DNA of 64,000 nt from Ascoidea asiatica (GCA_001600695.1 BCKQ01000001.1:1200362-1264361), one strand, 5' to 3'; shown: positions 21,615 to 32,293, counted from the stretch's first letter. Made by a program: numbers and translations. The notes: generated from the sequence alone by a model not told the origin.

Positions 21615-22904
21615 ATGAATATAACAAATTTACAAGATCTTGATAGAAATGATATTCAAGATCCAATTATTCTTAAAAATCAAATTTATAATACAAATAA
21701 CAATAACAACAATAATAATTCATTACCAAAAGAAATAAAAATTGAAAATTTAAATTCAAGAGTTGGTAGACCATTAAGAAATATAAAATATTTACCAATT
21801 AAAAAAATATCTTTTTTAACAAATAAAACAATTTTACCAAATTTTAATTATGATAAAATTAATTTTAAAAATTTAAATATTAATGAAATTATTATTCAAA
21901 TTAAATCAATTTCTTTAAATCCAATTGATTTAAAAATTAAAAATTATTTTAAATCAGATTTTTATGGTAATTTAAAAGGTTTTGGTAGAGAATATTCTGG
22001 AATTGTATTTAAATCAAATAATAAAAATTTTAATAATGGTGATATTGTTTCTGGAATTTATTTTCATATTTTTAATAATGGTACTTTATCTTCTCATATA
22101 AAAATTAATTTAAAAATTGATCCAATTATAAAAATTGATAATTTAACTTATAATTTATTAAATTTTAATAAATTATCTTCTTGGAATTTTACTTTTATAA
22201 TTATAAATCAAATTTTAAATAAAATTAAATCTTTTTATTCAAATAATAATTTTTTAGATTCTTCAAAAAAAATTTTAATTAATGGTGGTTCAACTTTTAC
22301 AAGTTTAATAATTATTCAAATTTTAAAAAAAATTTATAATATTAATAATATAACTATAATTTGTTCAGGAAATTCAATAAATTTTTTAAAAAAATTTTTA
22401 AATATTAATAAAAATTCATTTATTAATTATAGAGAATTTAATGGTGATATAATTAAAAATTTAAATAATTATTTATTAATTAATAAAAATTTAAAATTTG
22501 ATATAATTTTAGATTTTATTGGTGGTTATAAAATTTTATCAAATATTTCAAATTTTATTAATAATAATAATAAAAATTCAATATATTTAACAACTGTTGG
22601 TGATAAAAAATCAATTTATAAAAAAGATTTAATAAATTTAAATAAAAATTTAATTTTTTCAAAAACAAGAAATAATTTTAATAAATTAATTTGGGGTTTT
22701 AATTATATAAAATTTAATTATAATTTTTCAAATTTAAATGAATGTAATGAATTTTTAAATATTGGTAAAAATTTATTATCTCAAGGTAAATTAATTTTAT
22801 TTATTGATTCAATTTATAATTGGAAAGATATTCAAATTGCTTTAAATAAATTATCAACTCAACATGCAAGAGGTAAAATAGTTCTTGAAGTTGATGAATT
22901 CTAA
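21615..22904 (+). CDS. AST1/AST2-like medium-chain dehydrogenase/quinone oxidoreductase-fold protein
   Basis: 429 aa of MDR fold. An N-terminal GroES-like part (INEIIIQIKSISLNPIDLKIKN at about 92-113; GFGREYSGIVFKS; NGDIVSGIYF) is followed by a Rossmann part (ILINGGSTFTSLIIIQILKK at about 222, then DIILDFIGGY and a C-terminal GKIVLEVDE). I see no catalytic zinc Cys/His set, as in zeta-crystallin-type members. The N-terminal PLRNIKYLPIKKISF and overall length resemble yeast Ast1/Ast2, lipid-raft proteins that help deliver the Pma1 proton ATPase. The nucleotide loop GGSTFTSL is altered from the usual GxGxxG, so catalytic activity is uncertain. A generic quinone oxidoreductase is the alternative. 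Confidence 0.7.
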   Translation: MNITNLQDLDRNDIQDPIILKNQIYNTNNNNNNNNSLPKEIKIENLNSRVGRPLRNIKYLPIKKISFLTNKTILPNFNYDKINFKNLNINEIIIQIKSISLNPIDLKIKNYFKSDFYGNLKGFGREYSGIVFKSNNKNFNNGDIVSGIYFHIFNNGTLSSHIKINLKIDPIIKIDNLTYNLLNFNKLSSWNFTFIIINQILNKIKSFYSNNNFLDSSKKILINGGSTFTSLIIIQILKKIYNINNITIICSGNSINFLKKFLNINKNSFINYREFNGDIIKNLNNYLLINKNLKFDIILDFIGGYKILSNISNFINNNNKNSIYLTTVGDKKSIYKKDLINLNKNLIFSKTRNNFNKLIWGFNYIKFNYNFSNLNECNEFLNIGKNLLSQGKLILFIDSIYNWKDIQIALNKLSTQHARGKIVLEVDEF

Positions 22905-22981
22905 TCCATTAACTTCATTTATATATTCATTTATTTATATATTCATTTATTTATTATTGACTATTGAAAAAACTAAAAAAA

Positions 22982-23374
22982 TTATATAAACTCTTTTATT
23001 TTAAAATTTAAATCCCTTTTATAAAAAATCCAATTATGTTTATTTTTATTTTTACTTAAAAATGGTAATAAATTTTCATTTAAATTAAAATTTAAATATA
23101 ATTCTAATTGACCTAATTTATTCATTAAAATTGTAGTTGTAAAAAGAAAATCTCCTTTATAATCAAAAATTAAACTTTCAAATAAAAATTCATCAGAAAT
23201 TTTATATGAATTTTTTTTTGTTAATTTATTAAAATTTAAATCTGATTCTGGTAATGGAATTTTTGTTAATTTTAAAGAATTTGTAAATGATAATAATAAT
23301 TTTTCTTGAATTTTACTAATTTCTAAATCAAAATTTTTTTCATTATCATTATTTAATATTATTGTTGAAGTTGT

Positions 23375-23405
<31 letters not shown>

Positions 23406-24613
23406 AATGAGGAGTTAAGAGTTAAATGATTATTTAAATTTTTATAAAAAGTTTCATTCATTGGAGAATTTAATATTAATATAAAAGGTCTTATATTATT
23501 TTCATTTTCATTTTTATTATCTTCATTATCATTATTAATATAATTACCTAAATAAAAATCATAACCTAAAGGAGATAAATTATAATTTAAAATTGAAATT
23601 TTTTTATAAATTTCAGATAAAGATAAAGGTAAAATTTGTTTACAATTAATTTTATTTAAAATTTGATTATTATTTTTAATATTAAATTGATTAATATTAC
23701 ATAATTTTGGTAAATGAATTGAAATTTCATAATTACAAGTTTTAAATTCTTTAATATAATTTATAATTGGATAATTTAAATTTGAATTACATGAATAAAT
23801 AATATTTGAAGATCTTTTATAATTTGTTAAATCACAATTTGTACCATGATTAATTTCTTGAATTAAAACTAAAGAATTTGAATTTGAATTTAATTGATGA
23901 TTATTATTATTATTATTATTATTAATATTAATATTATTTAAATTATTTGAAGATTGAGAGATGAAATTTGAAGATAATTGTAAATTTTTTAAATTATTTG
24001 AATTATTATTAAATTTACCTAAATAATATAAAGGTAATTGAGGATCTCTTTTATGATTTTGAAATTGAATTGGATTATTATTTAAATTTAAATTTATATC
24101 ATGAAATTGAGATATATAATTATTAAAACAAAATGAATATGTCCAATAACCAGAAATATAATATAAACAAATATTATTTAAAGTTTCATTAATAAAATTT
24201 ATTGCAATTTTTTTAATTTCAGTTTCATTATAATTTAAAATATTTGAAATATTTGAAATATTTTTTTCATTTAAATTTGATTTATATAAATCAGGTAATA
24301 AATTATATAATGGATTTTTTAAATGATTTGAAATATTTGGAAATAAACAAATAAAAGATTTATTATTTGATAAATTAATTAAAGTATATGAATCATTATT
24401 TAATAAATTATATATATCATTTTTGTTATTATCATTATTATTAATTGAATTAAATTGATAATTAATTGAATATTTTGGATTTGAATATATATCTTCATAA
24501 ACATTAAATGAATTTACAAAATTAAGTATATAAGATAATAAAATTATTATTATTAAAGATGATGAAGATGATGAAGATTTATATGATAATATTGAAAAGG
24601 GTATTATTAACAT
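22982..24613 (-). CDS. YOS9: ER lectin of ERAD, YOS9/OS-9 family
   Basis: Recognises trimmed N-glycans on misfolded proteins and hands them to the Hrd1 ligase in ER-associated degradation. The protein is 543 aa (yeast Yos9 is 542). An N-terminal hydrophobic signal (LIIIILLSYILNFVNS) leads to YEDIYSNPKYSINY. The MRH lectin domain covers about residues 150-300: CLYYISGYWTYSFCF with the sugar-contacting Trp, a Gln in ISQFHD, Arg in NYKRSSNIIYSC, and Glu/Tyr in IKEFKTCNYEISIHLPKLC. The Cys pattern of MRH domains is kept. There is no terminal HDEL; the protein ends KIKEFI, so ER retention would depend on binding partners. It converges with the AST1-like gene with 77 bp between them. Confidence 0.9.
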
Positions 24614-25448
24614 GATTATTATGACATTTATGATGATTATTAGTAAGAACTAAATGAATTAGAATGAATTAGAATGTAATTGATTAATATAATGAATTGA
24701 TATTGGATATTTAATATTTAAACCTTTATTTATTTGATATATTTTATATATTTTATTTATTTGATATATTTTATATACTGTATTTGATAGAGGCACATAG
24801 ATTTAGACACAGTTAATAATTGAATTAGGCAATTTAAAAAGATGAGGTGGTGAATTGAAAACACCCCGGGTTACGTAAGCAGGAGGTAAGCAGGGAGTTG
24901 AGGCCAGAGCTGTGGGTTCTCTCCACTTGAAGTGCTCAAACATAAAATTGCATTAAAGCACGTTAACCACTTCAATGGGTCTAATCAGTTGTCGCCAGAA
25001 TAACGGGGTTAGTGCACATGACCTGTCTTCTTGACTAAACAGAGAGTGGCGGTGGGAGTGGCGGCAGAGGAGAACTGCGATTGGGCAGGATGACCCCTCA
25101 GCCTGAACTACGGTGGTGATCAGTGGTGGTGCTTATCGGTAGTAGTAGTGGTAGTGGTAGTTTGCTCCCTCGAGTGCATCGCCCTTTTATCGTCCATGTG
25201 CTTTGCTGCTTGGCTTCTTTGCTTCTTTGCTTCTGTTGTTTTGTTCTTCTGGTCATGGATATTTAAACCAGAGCTGAATCATGATACGAATGGATTGATT
25301 GATTACTCTTAAATATATTCTATATCTAATATATTCTATATCTAATATACTCTTATTTATAATTGCAATCCATTTCATATTCAATCAATCAATTAATCAA
25401 TAAATAAATAAATCAATTAACTAAACACTAATATAATATAATATCAAA
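24614..25448. promoter_or_regulatory. Bidirectional promoter between YOS9 and ATG8
   Basis: 835 bp with a GC-richer island at about 24840-25260. It contains the TTACGTAA palindrome at 24871-24878 (Yap-type bZIP core), CCCCT at 25094-25098 (stress-response-element core) and GTAGTAGTGGTAGTGG repeats near 25140. Both genes respond to stress in yeasts (ERAD and autophagy), so the motifs are plausible, but they are short. TATATTCTATATCTAA repeats lie near 25315. No gene seen. Confidence 0.45.
24871..24878. promoter_or_regulatory. TTACGTAA palindrome (Yap-type bZIP site candidate)
   Basis: A perfect 8-bp palindrome in the YOS9/ATG8 divergent promoter. The same octamer occurs in two other intergenic islands of this window (10412 and 54786). 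TTACGTAA is a known binding form for yeast Yap-family factors. Confidence 0.45.
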
Positions 25449-25823
25449 ATGAGATCTCAATTCAAAGATGAACATCCATTTGAAAAAAGAAAAGCAGAAG
25501 CTATGAGAATTCGTCAAAAATTCACAGATAGAATTCCAGTAATTTGTGAAAAAGTTGAAAAATCAGATATTCAAGAAATTGATAAAAGAAAATATTTAGT
25601 ACCTTCAGATTTAACAGTTGGACAATTTGTTTATGTTATAAGAAAAAGAATTAAATTACCTGCAGAAAAGGCAATTTTTATATTTGTTAATGATATTTTA
25701 CCACCAACCGCTGCTTTAATGTCAAGTATTTATGATGAACATAAAGATGAAGATGGCTTTTTATATGTTTTATATTCTGGTGAAAATACTTTTGGTAATG
25801 AGAATGGTAATATAAACATATAA
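25449..25823 (+). CDS. ATG8: Autophagy ubiquitin-like protein ATG8
   Basis: Conjugated to phosphatidylethanolamine to build autophagosomes. The 124 aa match Atg8 throughout: [45 protein letters not shown], the hydrophobic pockets and [13 protein letters not shown]. Gly116, the residue exposed by the Atg4 protease, is in place. It is followed by eight residues (NENGNINI) that Atg4 would remove; S. cerevisiae has only one. No intron. Coding composition is less biased than the neighbours and it contains no Asn run before the tail. Confidence 0.98.
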   Translation: MRSQFKDEHPFEKRKAEAMRIRQKFTDRIPVICEKVEKSDIQEIDKRKYLVPSDLTVGQFVYVIRKRIKLPAEKAIFIFVNDILPPTAALMSSIYDEHKDEDGFLYVLYSGENTFGNENGNINI

Positions 25824-26391
25824 ACATATAAACATATAAACATATACAATTCAAAATATACAATTTAAAATATATCTAATAATATAAAAAAATAACTGCT
25901 CTCATGCTTCAATTCTATCTCATGTCTCCTGTTGCTTATGATTCTTCTTCTCTTCTCTTCTTCCTTTCTCTTCTCTATCTATCTCTATCTCTATCTCTAT
26001 CTATCTCTATCTCTATCTCTATCTCTATCTCTATCTCTATCTCTTATTTATCTCTTTTCTCTTTCTGTTTCTTTCCTCGTAACTTCTGATAATAAACAAA
26101 CTTCTCTTATCTCATTCTTTGCCACTCACCATCCTCACACCAGCCTTGCTTACATAACAAACACCACTTTATTACGTACCCCATATACTAATTTCTATCC
26201 TTTAATTTCTTGATCCTTTATTTTTTATTGTTTATTGTTTATTTTTTATTGTTTAATGTTTAATGAAACGATAAAGGAAATGATGAATTAAACCAAATGA
26301 TATTCATTAATATATAAAGTATCATTCAAGGAATATCATTGGAATACTATTGGAATACTATTGGAATACCCTTAAGAACAAATATATTATA
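25824..26391. other. Intergenic region ATG8 to Asn-rich gene
   Basis: Directly after the ATG8 stop are four AACATATAA units. A CTATCT microsatellite fills 25975-26044, and its frames give only Ser/Leu/Ile simple repeats. From 26220 on there are TTTATTGTTTATT and GGAATACTATT repeats leading to the ATG at 26392. No gene seen. Confidence 0.5.
25975..26044. repeat. (CTATCT)n hexanucleotide microsatellite
   Basis: About 70 bp of CTATCT/CTAT units with small phase interruptions, in the presumed ATG8 3' region. Confidence 0.9.
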
Positions 26392-27334
26392 ATGTCTTCA
26401 TTAAATTTAATAAACTTATCTGATCATTTACAATATTATTTCTCAAATAAAAATTCATTAAAAAATTATAATATAAATTTACCAATAGATTTAATTTCAA
26501 TTTCAATTTCAATTAATAAACAAAAAAAATTTAATAATTTAAAAGATAAAATTATTTTATTTTTAGAAAAAATAACTGAAAAAGTTATAAATTTTATAGA
26601 AATTTATTTAAATTTAAATAATAATTCATATCTTTTAAATTTATCAAATTTTAAAAATTGGTTTATTTCTTTTATAAATTTTACAAATACTTATAATTTA
26701 TTTTATTTTAATTCAATTTCTTTAAATAATATTAATAATAATTCTAATTCAATTAATCATTCAAATAATATAAGTAATAGTAATAGTAATAGTAATAGTA
26801 ATAGTAATATAAATAATAATAATATAAATTTAAATGATTTAACTATTAATCAATTAAATGATAATATTTATCAAATTAATAATTTTAATAATTTTAATCA
26901 ACTTAATTATAATACTAATATTAATCAATTAAATGATTATACTCAATTCTCTTATAATCATTTAACTAAATTAAATAATACAATCAATGATATTAATAAT
27001 AATGATATTAATAATAATGATAAGAATTTTAATAAAAATTTGAATGAAAATTTTAATGAAAATTTTAATTCACTTTATAATTATGAAAATTATTTCATAA
27101 TCTCTTCTGATTCTTTTTCTTCTCAATATTATAGTCCAATTTCTAAATTTTTTAATTATTATTTATTTCAATTTCAAATTGATTTAAATTTAAATTTAAA
27201 TTCATATTCAAATTCAAATTCTAATTCAAATTCAAATAATACTTTTATTTCAAAAAATTATAATTCAATTGATCTTAATTCAAATTTAATTAATTTTTTC
27301 ACAAATATTTATATATATAAATCAATTTTAAAAT

Positions 27335-27366
<32 letters not shown>

Positions 27367-28740
27367 AATAATGATAATAATTTAATTAAAAATTTTAATT
27401 TTAAAAATAATGTTTTAATTAACTTTAATAATTTACAAATAAATTTATTAAATTTATTAAATTTAAATGATTTAAATTTAATTTTAAAAAATTTAAATTT
27501 TAATCAAATTATCTCTCAAAATTATTTAATTTCAATTCAAACTTTTGAAATAATTTTTAATTTATGGTTTAATAAAATTGGTCTTAATTCTTTATCTAAT
27601 GATAATGATCTCAATATTGATATTGATTTTAATATTAATAATATTGATAACAATATTAATAAAAAAAAGAAGAGGAATAGAAGAAATAGAAATAGATTTA
27701 AGAAAAATAAAATGAAATTTAATAAAGAAAAAAATAAAGAAAAAGAAATTGAAAATAAAGAGATTAAATTTGAAAATGAAAAAAAAGATGGATTGAATAA
27801 TGAATTAATTGAAAAAGTAATTGAAAATGAATTAAATAATGAATTAAATAATGAATTAAATAATGAACTTGATAATTCACTTAATAATTCTCTTGATAAT
27901 GAACTTGATGATGTTAATAGTTATGAAAATATAGATGATTTACTTTTAAAAATGAATATAAATAAAATAAATTCAGAAAATATTAATATAAATTCAATTA
28001 ATAATAATCCAAATATTGGTATAAATCGATTATATAATGATTTTTTACAAAATAATTTTGATCCAATGATTAATTCCCTGATTAATTCAATTACAAATTC
28101 ATATGATAATATAAATTATGATTCAAATTTAAGAAGAAATTTACTTGAATTAGATATTTTAGGTTCCTCTAATTATACTACTACAACCACAAATAATATT
28201 TATAAAAGTAGTAAATATAGAAAAGAAAAGGAGAGGAAAAAAGATAAAGAAAAGAATAATTTTAAATTAAATTTAGAAAATAATTTTAATTTTGAAAAAT
28301 TTTATGATAATTTTAAAGGTAAAATTTTTCTTGATTGTTTTTATAAAATTTTTAATAATAATAATGAACTTTTAGCAGAATGTGATATATTACGTATAAG
28401 AAATTTATATTCAATATTTTATTCAAAAAATTTATTATTTTCATCAAAAAATTCAATTTATTCATCACAAAAATTATTTTCAAAAAATATTAAATATTCA
28501 TTATTAAAAAAAATTCATATAAATAATTATATTAATGATCCAATAAATACATTAAATGAAGATTTAAATAAAGATTTAAATGAAGATTTAAATGAAGATT
28601 TAAATGAAGAATTTAATAAAAATATTTCTAATTATATAAATGAAGATATAATTGATTTATTAATATTAAAATTAAAATTTCCAATTGAAGTTCCAATTCA
28701 AATTCCATTTGATTCAATTGATTTATCTAATTATTCATAA
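26392..28740 (+). CDS. Large Asn/Ser-rich protein of unknown function
   Basis: 782 aa from the ATG at 26392; an upstream TTG at 26350 is in frame but unlikely. I do not recognise a family. Residues 1-115 look folded and helical (LSDHLQYYFSNKN; IILFLEKITEKVINFIEIYL; FKNWFISFINF). Residues about 125-330 are Asn/Ser-rich. A basic segment KKKKRNRRNRNRFKKNKMK near 425-445 could be a nuclear signal or bind RNA. Repeats NNELNNELNNELDNSLNNSL follow. A second ordered stretch near 625-710 (FKGKIFLDCFYKIF; ECDILRIRNLYSIFYS) precedes a DLNEDLNEDLNE repeat. The long uninterrupted frame supports a real gene. Confidence 0.7.
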
Positions 28741-28976
28741 TTTTTTAACATTTTAATAGAAGTATTATTATATAATAAACATTATATTTGAACTTGTAGT
28801 CAAACTGGAAATTTCTATTATTTTCTCTGTCTGTTCAATAACTTAACCCAATAAGGGTCATTAATCAAATTCAGTAATGTTTTTGTCAGTTACTCATTCA
28901 ATTACTTCATTGGATTTGCTTATTGAAAGGGATTGCAATTTGTGATTGTTCTTCAATCTCCAGGAGTTGATTCTAA

Positions 28977-29030
28977 AAGTGCTTCAAGTGCTTTAAGTGC
29001 TTTAAGTGCTTCAAGTGCTTCAAGTGCTCA
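28977..29030. repeat. 9-bp tandem repeat (AAGTGCTTC), six units
   Basis: Six consecutive 9-bp units; units 2 and 3 carry T in place of the last C and the sixth ends in CA. Same unit length as the GAACTTCGT repeat at 10273, but a different sequence. Confidence 0.9.
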
Positions 29031-29166
29031 GAAATAAATAAATCATTTCAAATCCACAGAAAGAAATGGAAATGAATTCAAAAACGAAAACGAAACGCGT
29101 CTGAAGAAGAAAAAAAAGAAAAAAAAGAAAAAAAAGAATTTTCGTGTTTTTTCGTGTTTTCGTGTT

Positions 29167-29196
29167 AGAGCCCTGGCGACAACTTTTCAGGGCTCT
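29167..29196. other. Perfect 8-bp GC-rich inverted repeat (hairpin)
   Basis: AGAGCCCT at 29167-29174 and AGGGCTCT at 29189-29196 are exact reverse complements around a 14-nt loop. This is a stable stem in an otherwise AT-rich intergenic region. It could be a protein-binding dyad or an RNA hairpin; nothing distinguishes them. Confidence 0.6.
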
Positions 29197-29330
29197 GCCT
29201 GCGTTGTTTTCTTACGCGGTTGAATTGAAATGAAAATACTCGACTTTTTGTTGATGAATGTGAAATAAAGAAATAAACAAGCAAATAAACAAGTAAATAA
29301 AGAAATAAACAAGTAATCAGTCGATGAATT

Positions 29331-29380
29331 CATCTCAATTCACTTCAATTCATCTCAATTCATTTCAATTCATCTCAATT
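29331..29380. repeat. 10-bp tandem repeat (CATCTCAATT), five units
   Basis: Five 10-bp units alternating CATCTCAATT with CACTTCAATT or CATTTCAATT. It lies about 210 bp upstream of the kinase-like gene. Confidence 0.88.
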
Positions 29381-29590
29381 CCTAGTTCTCATTCAAAGCA
29401 AATACAGTGTTGAAGAGATTAGTACAAAGGAAGTAGTTCCAATGATACCAAAAGGGAAACTATAATTCAATGACCTTTCACTCTTTAAAATCTATAATTT
29501 TGGTTTATTCCTGATAAGTTTTTTGATAAACTATTAATACATTATCAATTCAATTGTAATATATCAATAAGAAAAAGAATATAATTCATA

Positions 29591-31636
29591 ATGGATATGC
29601 AAGTGTATGGGGATATGAATATGAATATGAATATGAATATGAATATGAATATGAATATGAATATGGATATTCAAAATGACAATAATAATAAACAAATTAA
29701 TAATCAAATTGATCAAATTAATCAAAATGAGGATAATAATAAAGATAATAATGAACATTCAAATATATCAAATTTAGAAAAACATAAATTTTTATTCATC
29801 TTAACTGGAATTCAATCAATTAATAAATTATTAATAAAAAATTGTGAATGTTTTAATTTTATAAGTTTAAAATTAATAAAATTTTTTAAAGAATTTTTAT
29901 TATTTAAAAATTTTAAAATTTTTTTTTTACAAAATTCTTATTTTATTTCAAATTTTGAATATATTTATTATTTTTTATCTTTACCAAATTATTCAAATCT
30001 TTTATTTAATTCAATTATTTATAATTTTAATGATTCTCCATATGATCAACCAAGACAAATTTGGAATCCAATTAATAACCTTTTATTATCTAAAAAATTT
30101 AAAATTTCTTCAATCTCAAATAATTCTAATAATTCTAGTGATATAAGCAATGATATAAGCAATGATAATGATAATGATAATGAAGAATCTTTAAATATAA
30201 AAAATGATAATAAAAATAAATTAAAATCTAGAAAACTTTTAAATATTCAAAAAATGAATCTTTTAAATGAATTTCATGATATTTTACCTTCTTTAAATTC
30301 AATCAAAATTCAAAATTCTCATATTATTAATATTATTAATCATTTTCTTTTCTCAAATGATATTAATAACTTAAATAACTTAAATAAATTAAATAAATTA
30401 AATAAATTATTTAAATCTTATATTATTAATAATTTAAATAATTTAAATAATTTTAATAAATTTAATCTACAATTTATAAATAAAAATAATTTTAAAAATA
30501 ATTTAAAAAATTTCTTAATAAATTTCTCATTTAAACCAATTTTAATCATTTTAAATAATATAAATATTACTAATAATAATATAATTCAAAAAAAGAAAAA
30601 AAATGATATAGTTTTTTTAAAAAATTTTCAAAAACGTTCTTTAAATAATTTAAAAATTGATGGATGTTTTTTAATTAAAAGATCTTCAATATTATTAATT
30701 CAATTTAAATTTAATAATGAAATTTCTTTATTAAAATTTGCTTTTAATAATAATTTAAAAAATAATTTTAAAAATTTACAAATCATTAGTCATATTTTAA
30801 AAGAAGCAATTTATTTTTGTATTATTTTTAAATGTTCAAAAATTTTATTAATTGATCAAAATGAATCAATTTTTTTAATTATGCCTTCAAATATTATAAA
30901 TAATAATAATAAAAAAAATAAAATAAATACAATTACAAATAATAAATATACAAAATTATATTCTTTTAAAGAAATTTCTTTTACATATTTCATATTATCT
31001 GAATTAAATTTATCTTTAAATTTTGCTTTAATTTATATTTTATCATCATCAATATCTTCAATTCATAAAAAATCAAATAAATATTATTTAAAAGATAAAT
31101 TAATTTTAAAAAATTTAATTTTTTTAGAAAAATATATAAAATTTTCAAATTCAAATGAACAAAAATTTGTTTTAAAAAAAAATGCATTAAATTTTGCAGC
31201 TTATTTATATTTTAATAAATTTAAAAATTCATTATTAGTTTTTAAAACTCCATTAAAAATTTTAAAAATTTTACAATTTAAACCTGGTAAAGGTCAATTA
31301 AGTGAAGTTTTTTTAATTTCAAATGAAAATTTAATTCAAAATAAAAATATAAATTTTGCAATAATTAAAATTTTTGATCCAAATTATTTATGTGATTTTA
31401 AATTAAATTTATTAGAATTAAAAAATTATTCACCAATTAAAGAATCAAAACATTATTATAAATCTGCTTCTAAACAATTTTTTAAAGAAGTTGAAGTTTA
31501 TGATAAATTAAAACATCTTCAAGGTGATATTATACCTTATAAATTATCACAAGGTTATATTGAAACAAAAGTTATAAAAAATAATATTGAATATGAAATT
31601 AGTGGATTATTTATTGTTATTGAATATTGTTTATCA

Positions 31637-31676
<40 letters not shown>

Positions 31677-31960
31677 TACAAAATAAAAAAGCTTTATCAT
31701 TAGGTTTAAATAATCTTGAAATTTTACATTCATATAATATAGTTCATGGAGATATTAAAAGAAATAATTTTATTTTAATTTATGATGAATTTAATAATTT
31801 AGATCAATTTATTTTTATTGATTTTGGATTAGCAAAAATTGATGAAGAAGCAACAAATGAATTAAAATTAGAAGATATAAATAATTTAATTCATTCTTTT
31901 TTTCCAACAGCTCTAGATGTTAAAGAATTATGTTATTGTTTTGAAAATTTAAACAAATAA
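29591..31960 (+). CDS. Protein-kinase-like protein with an unusual N-terminal region (possible REase-like fold)
   Basis: 789 aa. The N-terminus is a Met-Asn repeat. A C-terminal kinase-like domain starts at about 555: glycine loop KPGKGQLSEVF, Lys in AIIKIFD, helix-C Glu in FFKEVEVYDKL, then IVIEYC, the catalytic loop HSYNIVHGDIKRNN (HGD for HRD) at about 719, and IDFGLAKID for DFG. An Asn run of about 14 sits between the hinge and the next helix. The short C-lobe ends soon after DFG, as in HGD-type atypical or fungal kinase-like proteins. Further N-terminal, at about 355-375, DGCFLIKR followed by IQFKF, then a helix with QIISHILKEAIYF, is reminiscent of PD-(D/E)XK nuclease folds with Gln in place of Glu. 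That part is inference. Function is unknown. Confidence 0.7.
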
Positions 31961-32221
31961 TTTATATATTCTTTAAGTTTTTATATAAAATTGCATTACT
32001 TTTTTTTTCCATTCCTCTTTTTTTAAAACTTTTAATAATCTTCAACTTGTATTCTACTTTCCTAATATTAAATCACTATTAATGTACGTCTAGTAAACTC
32101 ATCTTCAATGATTATTTCAAAAAAGTTATGTAATAATGTAATAATGTAATAATGTAATAAATAATATAATAATAAAAATAAAGGTTTATTTTATATTTAA
32201 TTGAAATTAGTGAAAAAATCC
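31961..32221. other. Short intergenic spacer
   Basis: AT-rich, with TAATGTAATAATG tandem units at 32128-32165. The A6 run at 32213-32218 reads as T6 on the minus strand behind the tRNA-like sequence. No gene. Confidence 0.4.
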
Positions 32222-32293
32222 TGCCTTTCAAGGGAATCGAACCTGGGTTTCTTTGGCCACAACAAAGTGTACTAAAAACTATACGAGAACGGC
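32222..32293 (-). pseudogene. Degenerate tRNA-His (GUG), probable tRNA pseudogene
   Basis: The minus strand aligns over its full 72 nt with yeast tRNA-His. The anticodon arm CTTTG-TTGTGGC-CAAAG is perfect and gives GUG. The T loop GGTTCGATTCC (B box) is intact and a T6 terminator follows. Yet the D-loop GG is TT, three of five T-stem pairs are mismatched (CCAGG against CCCTT), and the acceptor has one mismatch (GCCGTTC against GAAAGGC). The discriminator is A. Loss of G18G19 and the T stem should prevent normal folding, so I call a pseudogene. A functional divergent copy or sequencing errors remain possible. Confidence 0.75.

Larger units (their letters stand above)
28741..29590. promoter_or_regulatory. 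Intergenic region upstream of kinase-like gene
   Basis: Contains a 9-bp tandem repeat (28977-29030), an AAAAAAGAAAAAAAAGAAA tract near 29115, a perfect GC hairpin (29167-29196) and a 10-bp repeat (29331-29380). No gene seen. Confidence 0.5.

Noticed and set aside
26392-26500. Possible La-motif in the unknown Asn-rich protein (HLQYYFSNKN)
   Set aside because: The YYFS match is short; the rest of the La module (spacing, conserved Leu/Asp and downstream helix) is not there.
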